The notes below the pieces were generated by a model. That model was not told the DNA's origin and did no database searches. It worked only from the letters and a program-made list of their open reading frames with translations. From NCBI GenBank assembly GCA_030147335.1, contig JASKZZ010000228.1, positions 1 to 6,189 on the forward strand: DNA of 6,189 nt, in the 5' to 3' direction. Shown here piece by piece: positions 1-6,189 of this stretch; position 1 is the stretch's first letter; each line of letters begins with the position of its first letter. This DNA comes from Herpetosiphonaceae bacterium. GTDB taxonomy: Bacteria; Chloroflexota; Chloroflexia; Chloroflexales; Kallotenuaceae. The position numbers were made by a program, and so were the translations under genes.

Positions 1-1059
1 ATCGAGTTGTGCTACCAGAGGCGCTACGCCGGTCATGGATGAAACAATTGATGGCGTGCCTTGACTGCCAGCCTCCGCTACCACGCGATTCAGTCCCTCG
101 ATATGAGCCACTGCAACCATGATATTGGCTGCGGCAAGGTAGCGCGCCATCTCCGACTCGTAGTGCAAACTGTCGCGCAGGTGAATATGCCGCTGAAGGC
201 CATGGTTGATGATTGCCTGCTCCAAAGCGACCCGCTGATCGCCTGTGTCTGGGTCGACGAAATTTGGCCCGGCAATGATCAGCTGTACCTCCGGTATTGC
301 TTTGACAAGCAGCGCCATCGCCGCAATCACATCGTGAAAGCCTTTGAGCGGCAGCAGACGGCCAGTGCTTACGAGCAAAGGCGCGTTTGGATTGATGCCA
401 TGTCGCTCACAAACGATGCTGCGCGCCACGTTGCGTCGCTTGCCCAGCGATGTTAATTCGTCAAAAAAGCGGTCGCCGATATTGACCAGAATATGATGCA
501 GCTTATGGTCAGCACAGCCAAGCTGTTCCGCACGCTCAGCCATTAGCGGCGAATTGACACGCACCAGCGTCGAGCGATGAAATGTCCAACGAATGAGCTG
601 CCGTGTCACCTGAAATCGGCCGTAGCCATAGCCGGGATAGTCGATCAGATCACCGCCATGGATGCTGGGCACAACCTTGGCGCGATGGCCGAGCGCTGCA
701 AGCGCTACGATCGCTCCGATAGGATACACCGCATCGGCGTGAATAACGTCGATGTCGGGATGCTCTGCCAGCAGGCGACGCAACCCCCATAGCAGCGGCA
801 AAAAGCGCGGGTAGTGGAAGATACGCCGCCCAATTTCAGCAGCAATCCGATGTTGTCCACGGGTATCACAAAGCTGGCGACGAACCGTTACATCGCCGTC
901 CTGATATGAGATTGGCTCGCCGTCTAGCTCTTCCGGCGTCACGCCTGCATACACGATGCAGCGATGACCACGGCGGCTGAACTCTTGCACCAGCTCACGA
1001 TGGATTTCATTGGCCAAGTAGCGCTGACCGTATGCGCCCACAACGTAAAGTATGTTCAT
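1..1059 (-). CDS. GT4-type (GT-B fold) glycosyltransferase, 3' end outside window
   Basis: Likely transfers a sugar from an activated nucleotide donor to a growing glycan at the cytoplasmic face of the membrane. Reading the minus strand from the ATG at 1059 gives 353 codons without a stop to the window edge, so the C-terminus is missing; family members are usually about 370-420 residues. Residues 1-10 (MNILYVVGAY) are the first beta strand of a GT-B N-domain, and IHGGDL (133-138) fits the N-domain acceptor/donor loop. STGRLLPLKG (231-240) carries the Arg and Lys typical of donor phosphate binding, LIIAGP (260-265) is the following strand, and EGLNRVVAE (321-329) is the E-x7-E nucleotide-sugar signature. 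The start is 71 nt after the upstream methyltransferase stop, and I see no Shine-Dalgarno sequence before it. Family assignment is strong; donor, acceptor and linkage cannot be read from the sequence. Confidence 0.93.
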   Translation of the reverse strand, partial: MNILYVVGAYGQRYLANEIHRELVQEFSRRGHRCIVYAGVTPEELDGEPISYQDGDVTVRRQLCDTRGQHRIAAEIGRRIFHYPRFLPLLWGLRRLLAEHPDIDVIHADAVYPIGAIVALAALGHRAKVVPSIHGGDLIDYPGYGYGRFQVTRQLIRWTFHRSTLVRVNSPLMAERAEQLGCADHKLHHILVNIGDRFFDELTSLGKRRNVARSIVCERHGINPNAPLLVSTGRLLPLKGFHDVIAAMALLVKAIPEVQLIIAGPNFVDPDTGDQRVALEQAIINHGLQRHIHLRDSLHYESEMARYLAAANIMVAVAHIEGLNRVVAEAGSQGTPSIVSSMTGVAPLVAQLD

Positions 1060-1095
1060 CGAGTTTAGGTGTTGGGTAGCAAGAACCTTTCTGCG

Positions 1096-1130
1096 CTTCC
1101 ATTTCCCAATGCCTGTCACCTGGCTCCTGA
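1096..1130 (-). repeat. Degenerate heptanucleotide tandem repeat, about 5 units
   Basis: On the minus strand, directly after the TAA stop of the upstream methyltransferase, the sequence divides into 7-nt units: TCAGGAG, CCAGGTG, ACAGGCA, TTGGGAA, ATGGAAG. Position 4 is G in all five; position 3 is A in three and G in two; position 5 is G in four. The pattern fades toward the glycosyltransferase start. Phase and core (NNAGGNN) match the arrays in the 1947-2036 gap. Function unknown. The repeat is visible by eye but short and degenerate, so its significance is moderate. Confidence 0.5.
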
Positions 1131-1946
1131 TTAAGCTGCCCGCTCAACCTGGAACATAATATCAAACGGCTCATGCTCGGGCAGTAGTCGCTCTTCAAGC
1201 GGATGTACTATTGTGGCCAGCAGCCAATCTTTGAGGATAAACGACCGCCAGTAGCGATTGAGTCGCGATTCGTGATACCAATCATTGAGCAGCTTACGGC
1301 CAAAGAACGAGCGCTTAGTGATGCGGCAGCCAACGCCGGAGCCGAAGCGCTGTTCAACATCGGCGTCGGTATAAAAACGTACCAACGTGCCTTTGCCTGT
1401 CTGGACAAACTCATTGCGCTTCACTCGGTCGAACGACTTCAGACCGGCAAAAAAGCTTGTTCGCTCGGTTTTGGTGTAGGGCACACTGATTGCGCCGATA
1501 CCGCCTGGCTTAAGCACGCGGCTAATCTCAGCGCCGACCGCAACATCGTCGTGCATGTGCTCAATCGCCGAGATCGAGGTGACGCGCTCAAACACACCAT
1601 CGCGCAACGGCAGGCATGATGCGTCACCAACCACTGCGAAAAGCCTGCCAGACCCTGTTTTGCCCTCGGCAGCCTTTGTTTCTTGCCAACGCACACGATC
1701 GGCGTCTAGCTCAACAACAACAACGTCAACGCCTTCACGCGTCAGCATCAACGGATATGACGACGTACCTGAGCCAATATCCAGCACACGGTCACCGCGC
1801 TCAAGCTCAAGGTATTCGGTCATTTTGGGATACTCGATCAAGCGCCACAGGCTAAAATCATTGCGCGTTTCAACCAGCACACCCCAACCGTTGATCGCAA
1901 TTTCGTACATGATGCTGCGTAACGCAGAAAGCTTAATCGTTTGCAT
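1131..1946 (-). CDS. Class I SAM-dependent methyltransferase (Methyltransf_11-like)
   Basis: Predicted to transfer a methyl group from S-adenosylmethionine to an unidentified acceptor, plausibly a sugar or lipid-linked intermediate given the neighbours. From the ATG at 1946 it is 271 residues. The Rossmann signature is clear: motif I VLDIGSGTSSY (54-64), the acidic end of strand 2 at VVVVELD (75-81, ribose-binding Glu79), VGDAS (106-110), SAIEHM (126-131) and post-motif RVLKPGGIGAISVPY (143-157). The last ~110 residues are a longer, aromatic-rich tail (LNDWYHESRLNRYW, 220-233) that probably holds the acceptor-specific part. I chose ATG 1946 because AAAGGAA lies just upstream. In-frame GTG 2012 or TTG 1994 would add 22 or 16 residues encoded by repeat-rich intergenic DNA. 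Fold confident, substrate unknown. Confidence 0.9.
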   Translation of the reverse strand: MQTIKLSALRSIMYEIAINGWGVLVETRNDFSLWRLIEYPKMTEYLELERGDRVLDIGSGTSSYPLMLTREGVDVVVVELDADRVRWQETKAAEGKTGSGRLFAVVGDASCLPLRDGVFERVTSISAIEHMHDDVAVGAEISRVLKPGGIGAISVPYTKTERTSFFAGLKSFDRVKRNEFVQTGKGTLVRFYTDADVEQRFGSGVGCRITKRSFFGRKLLNDWYHESRLNRYWRSFILKDWLLATIVHPLEERLLPEHEPFDIMFQVERAA

Positions 1947-1950
1947 ATGG

Positions 1951-1957
1951 TTCCTTT
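1951..1957 (-). promoter_or_regulatory. Ribosome binding site for the 1131-1946 methyltransferase
   Basis: The minus strand reads AAAGGAA, then CCAT, then ATG at 1946, which puts the AGGA core 6 nt from the start. This decides the start in favour of ATG 1946. A competing AAGGAG at 2001-2006 sits 6 nt before an in-frame TTG at 1994, so a minor longer form cannot be excluded. Confidence 0.6.
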
Positions 1958-1968
1958 GTGGGCATAAG

Positions 1969-1989
1969 TGAGGCACGAGGCTTGAGGAA
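1969..1989 (+). repeat. Heptanucleotide tandem repeat, 3 units, plus-strand orientation
   Basis: Three consecutive 7-nt units on the plus strand, TGAGGCA, CGAGGCT, TGAGGAA, share an invariant GAGG core. TGAGGCA and TGAGGAA are identical to units of the opposing array at 1998-2039. It lies upstream of the methyltransferase ATG at 1946, and the two arrays converge across an 8-nt gap. Confidence 0.6.
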
Positions 1990-1997
1990 AACAAAAA

Positions 1998-2039
1998 TAT
2001 CTCCTTCCTCACCCCTAATACCTCACGGCTGATGCCTCA
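1998..2039 (-). repeat. Heptanucleotide tandem repeat, 6 units, overlapping a stop codon
   Basis: On the minus strand the units are TGAGGCA, TCAGCCG, TGAGGTA, TTAGGGG, TGAGGAA, GGAGATA. All six have A at position 3 and G at position 4. Alternate units are more alike, giving a 14-nt super-period. The first three bases are the TGA stop of the methyltransferase at 2037-2738, so the array begins exactly at that gene's end. The array also contains the AAGGAG at 2001-2006. Confidence 0.6.
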
Positions 2040-2738
2040 AATTGGTTTCCGTCCAGTTCCTGCCAATCCATTGCCAAGCAGCGGCGGATACGGCAAACCG
2101 ATGCGTGGTCGACGGATTGGCAGCCAGGCGATTGGCTTAAGACCGGCCCATGTCCGAACCTGCTCAAATCCGGCCTCACGCAGCTCGCGTTGTAGCTCTA
2201 GTGGCGAGTAGAAATGGACATGCGTGGGATCGGTGAGCGCCGACCAGACACGACCGAGCGGCGGATGCGTCCAGCGGCGTAGATCCCAGGCATTGACCGA
2301 GCTAACAATGACATAGCCACCGGGTCGCAGTACCCGAAAACACTCGCGCACCAGCGCAGCGCCATCAACCAGATGCTCGATCACATCGGCTGCCAGCACC
2401 ACGTCTACTGATTCGTCCGTGAGCGCCATACCTTCGGCTAGATCATTACAAGCGACGGCGGCTTCGGGCGCGACGGTCCGTGCCTGCTGCAAAGGATAAC
2501 GCATTAAGTCGGTGCCAATAGTCTCGTAGCCCAGCATTGTGAGATAGCGTAATGCGGGCGCAGCGCCACAGCCGGCGTCGAGGACGCGCAAACCAGGACG
2601 ACGCGGCACGCCGGCCCAACGCAGCAGCCGCCCATATTGCCAGGCTACCTTATCCAAAGACTTGGACAACTGCGCCGTAAAATACTCGTCGTTGTAGTGT
2701 GCTTCGGGCGACTCAATTGGTTGCGAAGATATTGTCAT
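2037..2738 (-). CDS. Class I SAM-dependent methyltransferase (Methyltransf_11/UbiE-like fold)
   Basis: A 233-residue predicted cytoplasmic methyltransferase; the acceptor is unknown but is plausibly a glycan or its precursor, given the locus. Motif I is VLDAGCGAAPALRYL (52-66). Asp77 in IGTD (74-77) is the likely ribose-binding acidic residue. CNDLAEG (97-103) is the adenine-loop region, ADVIEHL (117-123) motif II, and RVLRPGGYVIVSS (135-147) motif III. DPTHVHFYSPLEL (170-182), followed by an amphipathic helix and EAGFE (188-192), is a pattern I associate with methyltransferases of surface-polysaccharide loci. The ATG at 2738 lies 41 nt after the DUF2079 stop with only a weak purine-rich stretch upstream. 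Its TGA stop is the first triplet of a heptamer repeat array. It is a distinct protein from the next methyltransferase, with different flanking regions, not an obvious recent duplicate. Confidence 0.92.
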   Translation of the reverse strand: MTISSQPIESPEAHYNDEYFTAQLSKSLDKVAWQYGRLLRWAGVPRRPGLRVLDAGCGAAPALRYLTMLGYETIGTDLMRYPLQQARTVAPEAAVACNDLAEGMALTDESVDVVLAADVIEHLVDGAALVRECFRVLRPGGYVIVSSVNAWDLRRWTHPPLGRVWSALTDPTHVHFYSPLELQRELREAGFEQVRTWAGLKPIAWLPIRRPRIGLPYPPLLGNGLAGTGRKPI

Positions 2739-2779
2739 ACCAGCTACTTCTTATGCTTTCAACACGTGTTATACGCGAC

Positions 2780-4336
2780 CTACTGTGTACAACGCTCACC
2801 GCGAGCTTGTGCTTGTTTTTTCAGCAGCAGATACTCGGCCTGTGAATCGAGTACGCACCAACCACCCGCAGAAATTGCTTCTTCTGTTGCAGCGCGTTCG
2901 TGTTCTTTTTTTAAGTCCACCAGCGCATACTCGGCTTTGGCGAATGGCTCGGCTACATAGAAGAAATCGCCGCCGGGAACGAGATAAATGTCGCGACGCG
3001 GCTCCAGATGTGGGGCCAGCAAACTTCCTACTGCTACGGGAGCTTCGTCGGGAATACGCTCAACAAGCTGATTGGCTGAAATCTCGCGTGTGGTCGGCGT
3101 CCAACGAGTAAGCCATTTGGGCAACGGATTGTCGAACAACATCTGGCTGATCAACGTTCCCGCTGCGATTGCTGTCATCAACCAGCTTAAGGTGTGCTTA
3201 CCCAATACGCGTCGACGAGTCAGCAAGGCAACACCAGTGATTGCGCTCAATACCATCAGCGGCACGATCAAGCCCTGGTAGTGATGGTACACGTCCCACT
3301 GGATCTTCCGGGGCGAAAGCAGATTGAGACCATACAGCGGGATCATGATCAACAGCAGCCGCCAATTCAGCAGCGACAAAAAGGCAAACGGCAAGAACAT
3401 CCCGAGCAAGAACCATTGTTTCGGCCCAGTGAGCATGACACTGAGCGTGTTGATTGGCTTGCTGACGACGTTGAAAATAATTTCAGCCGGTGTTGAGCCA
3501 AACGCGGCATAATGCTCAAAGAACAAAAAGCCTTGGCGCGTTGTAAAGCTTGGCACCATGATTTGCGTGACAAACAAATACCACGCAACCGAGCTAGCGA
3601 TCAGGGTCAAGCCATAGCGCCATGGTATTGGCGTTGCAGGAGAGGTTGAATGTGCAGCCGTATCAACGGTTGTCTTTGCGAAGCGCAGCAGGAACGTGTA
3701 GATGCCGACAAGCGCAATGCCGATGGTGGTATCAAGGCGGCAGCTTAACGCAAGTACCATTGGGATCAGCATTTGCCAGTACCAGCGCCGATGAATACAC
3801 AGCAGCAGCCATAGCACAAAAGCCATCGCCAGCACGCGCTCACGAATTTCGTACAGGTTGCCGTACATAACGGGCTGATAGGCGAGATATGCTCCGGCAA
3901 ATACCAACGCCGCCCAACGTTGGTTGAGGTAATCGCACGCCAGCAGATAGACCGCAATCGCGCTTGCGCCAACAATCACCGTCTGGATGACCATCAACGT
4001 GACCGGATTGGGAAAGATGGCGTAGAACGGGATGAAAATCAGATGGACAAAGAATGAGTCGGTGCCAAGAATATTGGTGGTGTGATCATAGGCGAAGGTC
4101 TCGAACGGACGGCCTTGCAGCGTGTTCCAGATAATCTGCTGGATTAGCGCAACGTCATAGCCCATTTCGTAGCGTTGGAACTTGCGGATCGCGGCAAGGC
4201 TAAACAGCACAATCCAACCAACAACCATCACTGTCAGCAGCAGACGGGCATGACGATTGACCCAGGTCAGGAGGCGCAGAAAAGCGGGCGTGTTTGCTTC
4301 GGTTCGCGTTGTTGTATTTAAAGTTTGTGTGTTCAT
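2780..4336 (-). CDS. DUF2079 family polytopic membrane protein (GT-C-like)
   Basis: A 518-residue integral membrane protein with about 10-12 hydrophobic segments, the first at residues 33-50 after a hydrophilic N-terminus. Family evidence: YDVALIQQIIWNTLQGRPF (60-78) after the first membrane segment, YHHYQGLIVPL (350-360), and a soluble C-terminal region with IPDEAPVAV (428-436) and LLAPHLEPRRDIYLVPG (439-455), all resembling DUF2079 as I recall it. DUF2079 proteins are distantly related to GT-C enzymes that use lipid-linked sugars, but I know of no settled activity. Odd points: where family members usually show an FHP-type and a KED-type motif, this one has LYEIRE (161-166) and CRLD (199-202). 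I chose ATG 4336, 10 nt after the flippase stop; an in-frame TTG at 4342 would add two residues. No clear Shine-Dalgarno sequence is seen, so translational coupling to the flippase is likely. Confidence 0.82.
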   Translation of the reverse strand: MNTQTLNTTTRTEANTPAFLRLLTWVNRHARLLLTVMVVGWIVLFSLAAIRKFQRYEMGYDVALIQQIIWNTLQGRPFETFAYDHTTNILGTDSFFVHLIFIPFYAIFPNPVTLMVIQTVIVGASAIAVYLLACDYLNQRWAALVFAGAYLAYQPVMYGNLYEIRERVLAMAFVLWLLLCIHRRWYWQMLIPMVLALSCRLDTTIGIALVGIYTFLLRFAKTTVDTAAHSTSPATPIPWRYGLTLIASSVAWYLFVTQIMVPSFTTRQGFLFFEHYAAFGSTPAEIIFNVVSKPINTLSVMLTGPKQWFLLGMFLPFAFLSLLNWRLLLIMIPLYGLNLLSPRKIQWDVYHHYQGLIVPLMVLSAITGVALLTRRRVLGKHTLSWLMTAIAAGTLISQMLFDNPLPKWLTRWTPTTREISANQLVERIPDEAPVAVGSLLAPHLEPRRDIYLVPGGDFFYVAEPFAKAEYALVDLKKEHERAATEEAISAGGWCVLDSQAEYLLLKKQAQARGERCTQ

Positions 4337-4346
4337 CGACAAGCTA

Positions 4347-5972
4347 TCACAATACTTTTAGCAGCAGCTGCTTAAACGGCAAACGTGTGGTCGCAAGCTG
4401 CTGCCGGTCACGCTGATCCAGACCACCCATGAGCCGAAATACAATCAAAAAAGCTACGCCGCCAATTGCCGCGACGGCCATGGTTTCGACAAACAGAATT
4501 ATTTGTTCACTGCGCATCGTGATTGTATCGGGCAACAGTTGAGTCAGTGGCAGCAGTACCAGGCCCATGGCAGCCGACGCAGCAACCAATTTGCCCGCAA
4601 ACAACCAGGGAAATCGAAGATCGAGCAGTCGTCGTCCGGCAACAAACACGACTAGCCCTGCCAAAATTCGCGCGCCACCAATTGCTGCGGCTGCGCCAAG
4701 CACGCCATAGAGCGGTACGAGTATGGCAGCCAGCGGAATGCTGGAAAATGCAAGTGTTCGCGAGATAATGATTGGCTTGTAGCGCTCCGATACCATCAGC
4801 GCGTTTTGCGATGTTGCCAGCAGCGACTCGGCGAACAGCATCGGCGTCAGCAGCACAATCGCCGAAACAGCGGCGGCATACTTTGGATATTGCGCCAGAA
4901 CGAGCGGCTGTGCCAGCAGCATCAGTCCGATACTGCCTGGAACCAACAGCAACAGTAGCAGACGACAAACTGCGGCGTAGGCACCGGGCAGCGTTGCGCC
5001 TTCACCGGCACGGGCACGCGTGAACAGCGGAACCTGTAATCCTTGCATCGGCGTGTACAAGTAGGTTAGCACCTGGCGCACAAGATTCGCCGCCACAGAC
5101 AGCAGAGCGACCTGCTCCAAGCCTTGCATGAAGAAAACGACGAACACATAGCTGGCGGCCATGTCGCTCAGATTAAACATGTATGACAGCGATGAGTACG
5201 GCACAAAGCGACGGATCACAGTGGGCGACGGAGGTATTATCTCGTCGTCGCTCTGGTCGGCGCGAGCGACTCGCCACACTTGCCATGCCGCCATTAGCAC
5301 GCCAAAGATCGCGGTAAAAACCATCGCCAGAACAACGCCGGTAATATCCCAGCCGAGCAAGATCGCGGCGCTAATAAGGGCTGGTTGCGCCAACGTATTG
5401 GCCAAGCCGATGCTGTTCCAGGCGCGCTGCTTAAAGTAGCTAATCAGATAGGCCATCAGCACATCGTACAGCGAACCAAGCACCAGCAACACAATAACGG
5501 CATTAACAAAGATCCAGCCGTTGCCGTCGGGACTGAGCTGTGTTAACAAGCGCAGGCGATCAGCTTCGTTCAATGTACCAACGGCATTAACTTGCGCAGC
5601 CAGATATGCTAGAAAGGCGTCGCTTAAAAGCCACAGCCCAAGCGCAACCACGGCCAGCACTGCCAGCTTTACCGCAATTACCCGCAGCAGCAGCCAGCGT
5701 ACACCAGAACGACCATTGCTGCGTTGTACCTCGGGGATAAACTTTGGCAGCGCACGCTCAATACCAAGATCGATCCATGTACCGAGCAAGCTGACCCCGG
5801 CGCGAATAATCGCTAGAACGCCGAAAGCAGCAGGAAGTAACAGGTTAAGCTGCAACAGCGTCACACCGATGTCGGCTAGCAGCTTGGCGGGCAAGAACAG
5901 CATATTCCACAGTACGGCCTGTCCTGCCTGATCTGCTAGCGCCGATTTGGGAGTGGAAACGGATTTAGCCAT
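4347..5972 (-). CDS. MOP-superfamily polysaccharide flippase (Wzx-like)
   Basis: A 541-residue inner-membrane protein expected to translocate lipid-linked sugar units across the cytoplasmic membrane. Hydrophobicity by eye supports about 14 membrane segments (roughly 20-44, 47-68, 93-117, 155-178, 187-206, 209-231, 258-281, 284-304, 333-356, 367-388, 403-421, 424-445, 455-478, 488-514), the MOP/MATE layout. WIDLGIERALPKFIPE (66-81) matches the conserved loop after segment 2 in polysaccharide exporters. PMLFAESLLATSQNALM (377-393) and YGVLGAAAAIGGARI (422-436) fit the C-terminal half. A hydrophilic insert of about 25 residues (127-152) separates segments 3 and 4. The ATG at 5972 is favoured by AAGGA 8 nt upstream and by the MAKSVSTPKS N-terminus. 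The frame stays open upstream to a TTG at 6170, but that stretch is the overlapping gene read in another frame. Substrate unknown. Confidence 0.92.
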   Translation of the reverse strand: MAKSVSTPKSALADQAGQAVLWNMLFLPAKLLADIGVTLLQLNLLLPAAFGVLAIIRAGVSLLGTWIDLGIERALPKFIPEVQRSNGRSGVRWLLLRVIAVKLAVLAVVALGLWLLSDAFLAYLAAQVNAVGTLNEADRLRLLTQLSPDGNGWIFVNAVIVLLVLGSLYDVLMAYLISYFKQRAWNSIGLANTLAQPALISAAILLGWDITGVVLAMVFTAIFGVLMAAWQVWRVARADQSDDEIIPPSPTVIRRFVPYSSLSYMFNLSDMAASYVFVVFFMQGLEQVALLSVAANLVRQVLTYLYTPMQGLQVPLFTRARAGEGATLPGAYAAVCRLLLLLLVPGSIGLMLLAQPLVLAQYPKYAAAVSAIVLLTPMLFAESLLATSQNALMVSERYKPIIISRTLAFSSIPLAAILVPLYGVLGAAAAIGGARILAGLVVFVAGRRLLDLRFPWLFAGKLVAASAAMGLVLLPLTQLLPDTITMRSEQIILFVETMAVAAIGGVAFLIVFRLMGGLDQRDRQQLATTRLPFKQLLLKVL

Positions 5973-6189
5973 CCACACGATCCTTGACCAGCACCAATCG
6001 GTACGTGCCCTGGTATAACGCGCGGTACAAACGATACAACGGCTGTGTGAGTCCAATTCGCTCGATCGCCTGCAACAGCATGCGACGGACCTTGCGCTTT
6101 GGTGCAAGCTCGCCACGCTGCACGCGCTCCTGGTCGAGGTCACGCGTGCTAAGACCATACTCTGCTGCAAGCTGCTGAAATCCTCGATA
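5965..6189 (-). CDS. C-terminal fragment of an unidentified protein, 5' end outside window
   Basis: From the right window edge the minus strand stays open for 74 codons and ends at TAA 5965-5967, overlapping the flippase ATG by 8 nt (ATGGCTAA). The fragment starts YRGFQQLAAEYGLSTRDL (1-18), continues through a basic stretch, APKRKVRRML (29-38), and ends RLVLVKDRVDG (64-74). It looks like amphipathic helices (TQPLYRLYRALYQGTY, 48-63) with no membrane segment. I recognise no family from this tail. A glycosyltransferase, a methyltransferase or another glycan-modifying enzyme would suit the locus, but nothing visible decides it. The stop-start overlap supports it being a real, co-translated gene of the same operon. 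The competing frame over this stretch is the implausible N-terminal extension of the flippase, rich in Cys, Ser and Arg. Confidence 0.7.
   Translation of the reverse strand, partial: YRGFQQLAAEYGLSTRDLDQERVQRGELAPKRKVRRMLLQAIERIGLTQPLYRLYRALYQGTYRLVLVKDRVDG
5981..5985 (-). promoter_or_regulatory. Ribosome binding site for the flippase
   Basis: The minus strand carries AAGGA followed by 8 nt (TCGTGTGG) and ATG 5972. The site lies inside the last codons of the upstream gene. It supports ATG 5972 over upstream in-frame starts. Confidence 0.5.

Larger units (their letters stand above)
1968..2040. repeat. Imperfect inverted repeat (possible RNA hairpin) between the methyltransferase genes
   Basis: The arms 1968-1987 and 2021-2040 are reverse complements at 15 of 20 positions, with a 33-nt centre. 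A smaller perfect 7-bp stem, 1983-1989 with 2005-2011 (TGAGGAA/TTCCTCA, 15-nt loop), is nested inside. Because both arms are built of GAGG heptads facing each other, several pairing registers are possible. No clean T-run follows the right-hand arm in the transcribed direction, so I do not call it an intrinsic terminator. It might act as an attenuator, an RNA-processing or stability element, or have no role. Confidence 0.5.

Noticed and set aside
61..456. 131-codon open frame on the plus strand
   Set aside because: Antisense to the GT4 glycosyltransferase, whose minus-strand reading shows all the family motifs; the plus-strand translation resembles no protein family.
1203..1971. Two 138-codon plus-strand open frames (1203-1619 and 1555-1971)
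   Set aside because: Both are antisense to the methyltransferase at 1131-1946; their translations are low-complexity shadows without motifs.
1992..2000. T-rich stretch ATATTTTTG as a promoter element
   Set aside because: No -35/-10 pair with acceptable spacing could be assembled around it on the minus strand.
1968..2040. Inverted repeat read as a Rho-independent terminator
   Set aside because: The stem is imperfect, the loop is long, the T-rich stretch lies in the centre rather than after the stem, and the genes on both sides point the same way in an apparently continuous operon.
2761..2770. Perfect palindrome AACACGTGTT in the gap before the 2037-2738 methyltransferase
   Set aside because: A 10-bp perfect palindrome is expected several times by chance in a window this size, and no -35/-10 pair or second copy supports an operator.
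5973..6170. 66-residue N-terminal extension of the flippase from TTG 6170
   Set aside because: The extension is rich in Ser, Cys and Arg, unlike a flippase N-terminus, and the same DNA in another minus frame encodes the plausible tail of the upstream gene. ATG 5972 has a better ribosome binding site.

Overview
The window reads as an internal piece of a bacterial cell-surface polysaccharide (exopolysaccharide or glycan) biosynthesis locus. All six genes I can support lie on the minus strand and are transcribed right to left. In transcription order they are: the 3' end of an unidentified gene (5965-6189), a MOP-superfamily polysaccharide flippase (4347-5972), a DUF2079 membrane protein (2780-4336), two class I SAM-dependent methyltransferases (2037-2738 and 1131-1946), and a GT4-type glycosyltransferase (1-1059) that runs off the left edge. 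Both end genes are cut by the window.

The spacing suggests a single operon. The unknown gene overlaps the flippase start by 8 nt, and 10 nt separate the flippase stop from the DUF2079 ATG. The next gap is 41 nt. The last two gaps are 90 nt (between the methyltransferases) and 71 nt (before the glycosyltransferase). I see no convincing promoter or intrinsic terminator. There is no tRNA, rRNA, CRISPR array or transposase, and no gene-free stretch longer than about 90 bases. The long plus-strand open frames are antisense shadows of these genes.

Working model, by inference: the glycosyltransferase and possibly the GT-C-like DUF2079 protein build or modify a lipid-linked glycan. The methyltransferases decorate its sugars or another acceptor, and the flippase carries the lipid-linked unit across the membrane. 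No gene fixes the chemical identity of the glycan.

The main structure not explained by genes is in the two longest intergenic gaps. Both carry degenerate tandem heptanucleotide repeats that share an NNAGGNN phase. In the 1947-2036 gap two such arrays face each other on opposite strands. They can fold into a long imperfect hairpin, and one array contributes the stop codon of the upstream methyltransferase.

Taxonomy: moderately GC-rich coding DNA, mixed use of GC- and AT-ending codons, weak or absent Shine-Dalgarno sequences at several starts, and a DUF2079 protein beside flippase and methyltransferase genes would fit a Chloroflexota-like or similar environmental bacterium. This is an impression, not a demonstrated assignment.
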